Position numbers and translations under genes: made by a program
Shown: positions 51,021-54,930 of the stretch, piece after piece
Position numbering within the stretch: position 1 is the first letter of the stretch
How the letters are laid out: every line of letters begins with the position of its first letter
The notes under the pieces: model-generated
Told to the model about the DNA's origin: nothing
The model's input: the letters and a program-made list of their open reading frames with translations, nothing else
Database searches by the model: none
Assembly: GCA_018064455.1 (NCBI GenBank)
Contig: JAGHVH010000005.1
Span: 1 to 54,930, forward strand
Origin: Candidatus Limimonas egerieequi
GTDB taxonomy: Bacteria > Bacillota > Clostridia > Oscillospirales > Acutalibacteraceae
Direction of reading: 5' to 3'
DNA length: 54,930 bases

Positions 51021-51935
51021 TTAGCTTCTTCTTGAGAATACAAGTTGCTCATCACCGACAGTGATGAGGTCGGCGGAGCGAAGCTCATAGGTCTTGCCTG
51101 GTTCAAGTGGCAGACCATTCAAAAGGGTACCACCTTTTGAATTTAGGTCTGCTATGTTGTATTTGCCATGGGCCAAAGTTATGACACAGTGCTCCGCCTC
51201 CACTCCGGCCTTGCCGGAGAGTGGTATACTACATCGACTGTCGTCGGCGCCAACAGTATCAGGTCCAAACAGGAGTGGATACTCCGCTCCTGTACTCCGG
51301 ACCTTGATTACATTCACACCCTCTGGGAGCATACCTTCGTTTTCAAATTCGAAAATATCATCACCGCTCCCAGAGAAAACTAAGCCTCGCATCCGCTCGC
51401 CTATGCTACGCTTCGCCTTCTTTTCTTTGTTTTTCATTGATTGTTTGCTGTCATTTTGTCGTCCACCGGAAGCCTTATCTTCTTTGTCCTTCTTCTTTTT
51501 TACCTTTTTCTCTGATCTATCGCCTAGAGCATCCTTAATGCAGAGGATAAATTCCTTCTCTGTATGTGTCTCAAGATATGAGTATGTCGTTGGCACAAGC
51601 GGGAACCTCAGTTTGCCATCATCAATGTATGCAAACTCATAGTTTAGAATAAGCTCGCCAAGTGGAATCATATATCCTTCCACTTTGGATTTAATTTCTT
51701 CAAACTGATTCAATATGTCTTCTGCTGTAAGTTCACAATCCTTCTGCCTTAGGTATTCATCAAGTGGGGTAAGATTGCTCACCGCTAGTAATATATTATT
51801 ATCGTCTATACCTATTGTAAGAACCTCATCTATCGGATTGGCTCTTATCATCTTGAGAGTGAACTCATCGAGTTCATCAAAGTCATCTATTCTATATACC
51901 AAAATATTATTATTTGAACTTTCTCTATCAAACAT
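51021..51935 (-). CDS. FHA-domain protein (DUF6382-like N-terminus)
   Basis: A 304-residue protein. The N-terminal ~160 residues resemble the DUF6382 domain often found before FHA domains in Clostridia. A basic K-rich linker (about 140-180) follows, and the C-terminal FHA domain (about 205-304) has NVIKVRSTGAEYPLLFGPD, SRCSIPLSGKAGVEAEHCVI and NSKGGTLLNGLPLEPG. FHA domains bind phosphothreonine peptides, so a partner Ser/Thr kinase is expected but is not in this window. The start has AGGAGGAAA and lies 11 bp after the sigma-like gene. Confidence 0.85.
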   Translation of the reverse strand: MFDRESSNNNILVYRIDDFDELDEFTLKMIRANPIDEVLTIGIDDNNILLAVSNLTPLDEYLRQKDCELTAEDILNQFEEIKSKVEGYMIPLGELILNYEFAYIDDGKLRFPLVPTTYSYLETHTEKEFILCIKDALGDRSEKKVKKKKDKEDKASGGRQNDSKQSMKNKEKKAKRSIGERMRGLVFSGSGDDIFEFENEGMLPEGVNVIKVRSTGAEYPLLFGPDTVGADDSRCSIPLSGKAGVEAEHCVITLAHGKYNIADLNSKGGTLLNGLPLEPGKTYELRSADLITVGDEQLVFSRRS

Positions 51936-51946
51936 GGTTTTTCCTC

Positions 51947-52450
51947 CTAATATTTTTCCTCATCACCGAAATGCTCACGCAGTTCCAAAAGGCCGCGCGT
52001 AGAATACTTACGCATGGCCTCTTTGCTTCCACCCAGTTTGTCTGCGACATCGCTATATGGTACGTTGTACCCAATATGAAAGATTGTCGCGACAGCATGG
52101 TGGAAAGGAATCGAACGAAGCGCCTCATCAAGAAGGTCGGCCATCTCCTCCGCTATCACTCCCTCCTCAACATAGGCGTGAGTGGTGCCGGATTTGGATT
52201 TGGCCAGCTCTTCTGCGACGTCGTTTTCGTTCGCTATATCGCGCAACATATGTCGCGCGATGTTGTGATTGGTCCTATAGAGAAATCCAACAAGTTTGAA
52301 TTCATTTTCAAACTCCATACCCTCGCTCATGCGCTCAATCAAGAAGAGAAAAGTCTCTTGAGCGCAGTCCTCCGCAAGGGACCTATCCCCCAGACGGCGC
52401 ATTGCGTCCGCAACAAGCGCTCGCCAATAGCGCCTATATAATTCTTCCAC
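51947..52450 (-). CDS. Sigma-70-family (ECF-like) RNA polymerase sigma factor
   Basis: A 167-residue sigma factor of ECF type. The GTG at 52450 is chosen because GGGAGGTGA lies 4-5 bp upstream; an upstream ATG would add 20 residues. Region 2 (about 3-75) has LYRRYWRALVADAMRRLGDRS-like and EFKLVGFLYRTNHNIARHML; region 4 (about 108-160) has VPYSDVADKLGGSKEAMRKYSTRGLLEL. It lies directly upstream of the FHA gene on the same strand. No anti-sigma gene is seen. Confidence 0.82.
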   Translation of the reverse strand: MEELYRRYWRALVADAMRRLGDRSLAEDCAQETFLFLIERMSEGMEFENEFKLVGFLYRTNHNIARHMLRDIANENDVAEELAKSKSGTTHAYVEEGVIAEEMADLLDEALRSIPFHHAVATIFHIGYNVPYSDVADKLGGSKEAMRKYSTRGLLELREHFGDEEKY

Positions 52451-52576
52451 GTGCTCACCTCCCGCAAGGTTTTGCTCCCATAGTAAACCATTTTTGCCCA
52501 AATAGTTCACATTATTTACGAGTGGTTGAAAATTCGGTACGAACGGTCACCAATGTCAAAAATATGTGCACAAAAG

Positions 52577-52605
52577 TTGATTTATTGTACGCTAATGGAT
52601 ATACT
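52577..52605 (+). promoter_or_regulatory. Promoter of the LytTR regulator-folC unit
   Basis: -35 TTGATT (52577-52582), a 17-bp spacer and -10 TATACT (52600-52605). A CCTTCCGGAAGG palindrome (52614-52625) lies between the -10 and the start codon. Confidence 0.65.
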
Positions 52606-52657
52606 TTCCTCACCCTTCCGGAAGGAGTCTGTTATATGGTAATTGGAGGCAATCGAA

Positions 52658-53377
52658 ATGTTGACAATCGTCATATTGTCAAATAGTAGCAAAGCTATAA
52701 GCGGACTCAAAACCATTCTCGAACTCTATATGTACGAGAAGATGTTCCCAATTGATGTTAAAGTCTGCAAAGAAATCAAAGATATTTTGAAATTAAATCT
52801 CCCTAATGCTATAATCTTTATTACTGATAGCAAGGAAAGAAACGCTGTTAAAACGGCCAAGATTTTACGTGATCACAGCCATACCGAGGCACTTGTTTTG
52901 ATTACTGATAATATCGAGCTCGTTTATGAAGCATTCAAAGTCAGCGCGTACCGCGTACTTAAAGCACCCGTTGCAAATGCTGACATCTTTGAAGTAATCG
53001 ACAGTTTTAGGAAGCGTGCTCTATCTACACACATTGTTGTCGTAAAGAACGGAATCGAAAGCATAAGCCTTGCTATGAGTGATATAATCTATATAGCATC
53101 CATAAATCGTGAAACCAAGATATTTACAAAGCATGGTGAAATCCTTGCAACAGTACCACTGCTCCAAATAGTGGCACAGCTACCAGAAGAATTCTTCTAT
53201 ATGTGCCACAGGTCATACATTGTAAACCTTGTAAATATCAGGAGCGTCTCAACCACAGTCGACAAGATAACCCTAGTCGACGGTACAGTCCTTCCAATCA
53301 GTAGGCGCCGAAAAGCAAACTTTATGGGTGCTCGCGAAAAATTTATGCAAAACCACACTTATACAATAATTAGTTAA
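52658..53377 (+). CDS. LytTR-type regulator with degenerate receiver domain
   Basis: A 239-residue protein. The ATG at 52658 is preferred (TTGGAGG upstream) to an earlier TTG. Residues 1-120 are a receiver-like fold, but the acidic pair after strand 1 is replaced (LTIVILSNSS), and the phospho-acceptor region reads AIIFITDSKE; the late Lys (RVLKAPV) is kept. Residues about 135-235 form a LytTR DNA-binding domain: IIYIASINRETKIFTKHGE, EEFFYMCHRSYIVNLVNI and LPISRRRKANF. It probably works without classical phosphorylation. It lies 10 bp upstream of folC. Confidence 0.85.
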   Translation: MLTIVILSNSSKAISGLKTILELYMYEKMFPIDVKVCKEIKDILKLNLPNAIIFITDSKERNAVKTAKILRDHSHTEALVLITDNIELVYEAFKVSAYRVLKAPVANADIFEVIDSFRKRALSTHIVVVKNGIESISLAMSDIIYIASINRETKIFTKHGEILATVPLLQIVAQLPEEFFYMCHRSYIVNLVNIRSVSTTVDKITLVDGTVLPISRRRKANFMGAREKFMQNHTYTIIS

Positions 53378-53387
53378 GAGGTATCGT

Positions 53388-54668
53388 ATGAATTACGAGG
53401 AAGCTATCAATTACATCGAAGGTCGTGCAGTCTTTGGCTCGAGACCAGGTTTCGAGCGTATTAACGCTCTACTCGACGCACTTGATCACCCAGAGAAGGG
53501 AATAAAATACGTACATATAGCAGGAACAAATGGTAAAGGTTCGGTATGTACTACAACCGCAAATATCCTCAGTAGTGCTGGATATAAAACAGGACTTTTC
53601 ACATCTCCTTTTGTCTCTGACTTTAGGGAAAGAATAATGCTTGATGGTGAGTTCATTCCAAAGGATACGCTCACAAGTCTTTGCGAGCGTGTCAAAGAAA
53701 TCACTGACAAGCTTGATGCTGAGGATACTTCTCCAACAGAATTTGAAGTTATAACTGCAATCGCATTCCTCTTCTACAAGTCAGTGCAATGTGACCTTGT
53801 AGTATTAGAAGTTGGTCTTGGAGGTCTTCTTGACTCAACCAACGTAATTGATACTCCGCTCGTAAGTGCAATCGTATCGCTCTCATTCGACCATATGGGA
53901 GTACTCGGCAATACAATAGAGGAAATAGCCGCACAGAAAGCTGGTATTATCAAGCCAAATGGCGTAACAATCAGTGCGCCACATCAGCCAGAAAAGGCGC
54001 TTCAAGTTTTAGAGGACACAGCAAAGGACAAGAACAATGAGTTCATCGTTGCCGACCCTAAAACAATTAAGGAAATCCATGAGGATATAAATGGCAACCA
54101 GATAGAGTACAAAGGACAAAAAATCACATTGCCACTTATTGGCCCTCATCAAGTTGATAACCTATCTGTCACACTCGCTATTATCGACGCCCTCAAAAAG
54201 CAGGGATTTGACATAAGCGACAAGGCAATAAAGCAAGGAATTGAAAAGACAACTATCCCTGCACGTGTTGAAATCCTCTCAAAAGAGCCGCTAATTATTC
54301 TTGATGGTGGCCACAACGAGGACGGCGCACATGCACTGGCCAAAACGATTAAGCAATATATCAACAAGGATATAACACTTGTGATTGGCGTTATGGCCGA
54401 CAAAGAAGTTGACGCCGTACTAGGCCACCTCGCACCGCTTGCAAAGCGCATAGTTACGGTAACTCCAAGCAATCCACGCGCACTTCCTGCCGACGAACTT
54501 GCCACAAAAGCCAAGGCTTTTTGTGATGACATCACGGCAGAAAACGACCCGTGTAAAGGCTTTGACCTTGCCAGGTCAACAATCACCGATAAGGAAGCCC
54601 TTATCGTATGCGGCTCGCTCTACCTCGCCGGTGACGTTCGCGCCCATATGATAGAAACAATAGGTTGA
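53388..54668 (+). CDS. folC: Folylpolyglutamate/dihydrofolate synthase
   Basis: A 426-residue Mur-ligase-family enzyme that adds glutamate to folates. It has the ATP loop HIAGTNGKGSVCTTTANIL (about 43-61), TSPFVSDFRERI, EVGLGGLLDSTN (about 142-153) and SLSFDHMGVLG. The C-terminal domain has ILDGGHNEDGAHAL. The length is normal. It starts 10 bp after the LytTR gene. Its stop overlaps the -35 of the FMN riboswitch promoter. Confidence 0.96.
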   Translation: MNYEEAINYIEGRAVFGSRPGFERINALLDALDHPEKGIKYVHIAGTNGKGSVCTTTANILSSAGYKTGLFTSPFVSDFRERIMLDGEFIPKDTLTSLCERVKEITDKLDAEDTSPTEFEVITAIAFLFYKSVQCDLVVLEVGLGGLLDSTNVIDTPLVSAIVSLSFDHMGVLGNTIEEIAAQKAGIIKPNGVTISAPHQPEKALQVLEDTAKDKNNEFIVADPKTIKEIHEDINGNQIEYKGQKITLPLIGPHQVDNLSVTLAIIDALKKQGFDISDKAIKQGIEKTTIPARVEILSKEPLIILDGGHNEDGAHALAKTIKQYINKDITLVIGVMADKEVDAVLGHLAPLAKRIVTVTPSNPRALPADELATKAKAFCDDITAENDPCKGFDLARSTITDKEALIVCGSLYLAGDVRAHMIETIG

Positions 54669-54693
54669 CTACCTGCGTGAATAGTGATACAAT
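54665..54693 (+). promoter_or_regulatory. Promoter of the FMN riboswitch transcript
   Basis: -35 TTGACT (54665-54670, overlapping the folC stop), a 17-bp spacer and -10 TACAAT (54688-54693). The riboswitch starts 6 bp later. Confidence 0.8.
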
Positions 54694-54698
54694 TTGCT

Positions 54699-54807
54699 CA
54701 TCTTCAGGGCGGGGCGCAATTCCCCACCGGCGGTAAAGTCCGCGGGCCGCAAGGCATGAACTGGTGAAATTCCAGTACCGACAGTACAGTCTGGACGAGA
54801 GAAGATG
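54699..54807 (+). promoter_or_regulatory. FMN riboswitch (RFN element)
   Basis: All conserved blocks are present in order: the closing stem CATCTTC/GAAGATG, GGGCGGGGCGCAATTCCCC, ACCGGCGGTAAAGTC, CGCGGGCCGCAAGGC, TGAACTGGTGAAATTCCAG and ACCGACAGTACAGTCTGGA (the last as one run of 19). It binds FMN. It should control a riboflavin synthesis (ribDEAH) or transport (ribU) gene to the right of the window. Confidence 0.97.
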
Positions 54808-54830
54808 TAAATCCCTACGTCTTAATTTAA

Positions 54831-54858
54831 GCCCTGTGGTACACCCACAGGGCTTTTT
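54831..54858 (+). terminator. Terminator of the FMN riboswitch
   Basis: Stem GCCCTGTGG/CCACAGGGC with a TACAC loop, followed by TTTTT, 23 bp after the aptamer. It acts as expression platform: FMN binding favours this hairpin. The remaining 70 bp to the window end hold no gene start I can support. Confidence 0.93.
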
Positions 54859-54930
54859 ACTTTGAAGAAATAATTATTGAAAGAAGATTTTAGAATTGGC
54901 TAAAACGAACACACGAAAACTAACATCAAT

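Overview
The window looks like chromosomal DNA from a low-to-mid GC anaerobic Firmicute, most likely a gut-type member of class Clostridia (Oscillospirales/Ruminococcus-like). The grounds are the CIRCE/HrcA heat-shock operon, T-box and FMN riboswitches, a Bacillus-type LexA box, TarI/TarJ wall-polymer genes, strong AGGAGG ribosome sites and an oxygen-sensitive 2-hydroxyacyl-CoA dehydratase set. The species cannot be named from the sequence alone. There is no prophage, transposase or CRISPR array.

Left part (1-13.4 kb, all minus strand): a tRNA operon (Val-Asp-Phe-Gly-Cys), yerC-hslO, the protein quality-control run tig-clpP-clpX-lon-engB, and a housekeeping operon (two signal peptidases I, rbgA, rnhB, yraN, thrC, a metallophosphohydrolase). 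From 13.4 to 17.3 kb is a 2-hydroxyacyl-CoA dehydratase operon (two subunits, activase, and a 52-residue membrane peptide not previously called as a gene here). rplS and a divergent metallo-beta-lactamase-fold gene then share a single palindromic -35 box.

Middle (18.7-34.6 kb): envelope proteins (CAP-domain, DUF805, zinc-ribbon, DUF4230), an amidohydrolase, an unusual Hsp70 with a membrane-anchored J-protein whose HPD motif reads HPE, and several very small genes. There is also an XRE regulator and an HTH-cupin-acyl-CoA ligase fusion behind a T-box leader, followed by a hybrid histidine kinase. An ECF sigma/anti-sigma pair lies next to a DUF4349 protein and a PrsW-like protease.

Right part (34.6-54.9 kb): a ribitol-phosphate wall/capsule polymer cluster (tagF-like, tarJ, tarI, two glycosyltransferases), a lipase, another MBL hydrolase and aroQ. 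Next comes a repeat-flanked two-gene island: a His/Asp-rich amidohydrolase and a Bro-N-like gene with a LexA box inside its promoter. The window then continues with galE, the CIRCE-controlled hrcA-grpE-dnaK-dnaJ operon, a sigma/FHA pair, a LytTR regulator with folC, and an FMN riboswitch whose gene lies beyond the edge.

Most notable are (i) the Bro-N island at 42.58-45.05 kb, with SOS box, 27-bp palindrome, inverted flanking terminator repeats and two related tandem arrays in the 3' regions of aroQ and galE; (ii) T-box control (candidate Val specifier) of a regulator-fused acyl-CoA ligase; (iii) the dehydratase operon with its small membrane peptide; (iv) the non-canonical Hsp70/J pair; and (v) the histone-like tail on trigger factor.
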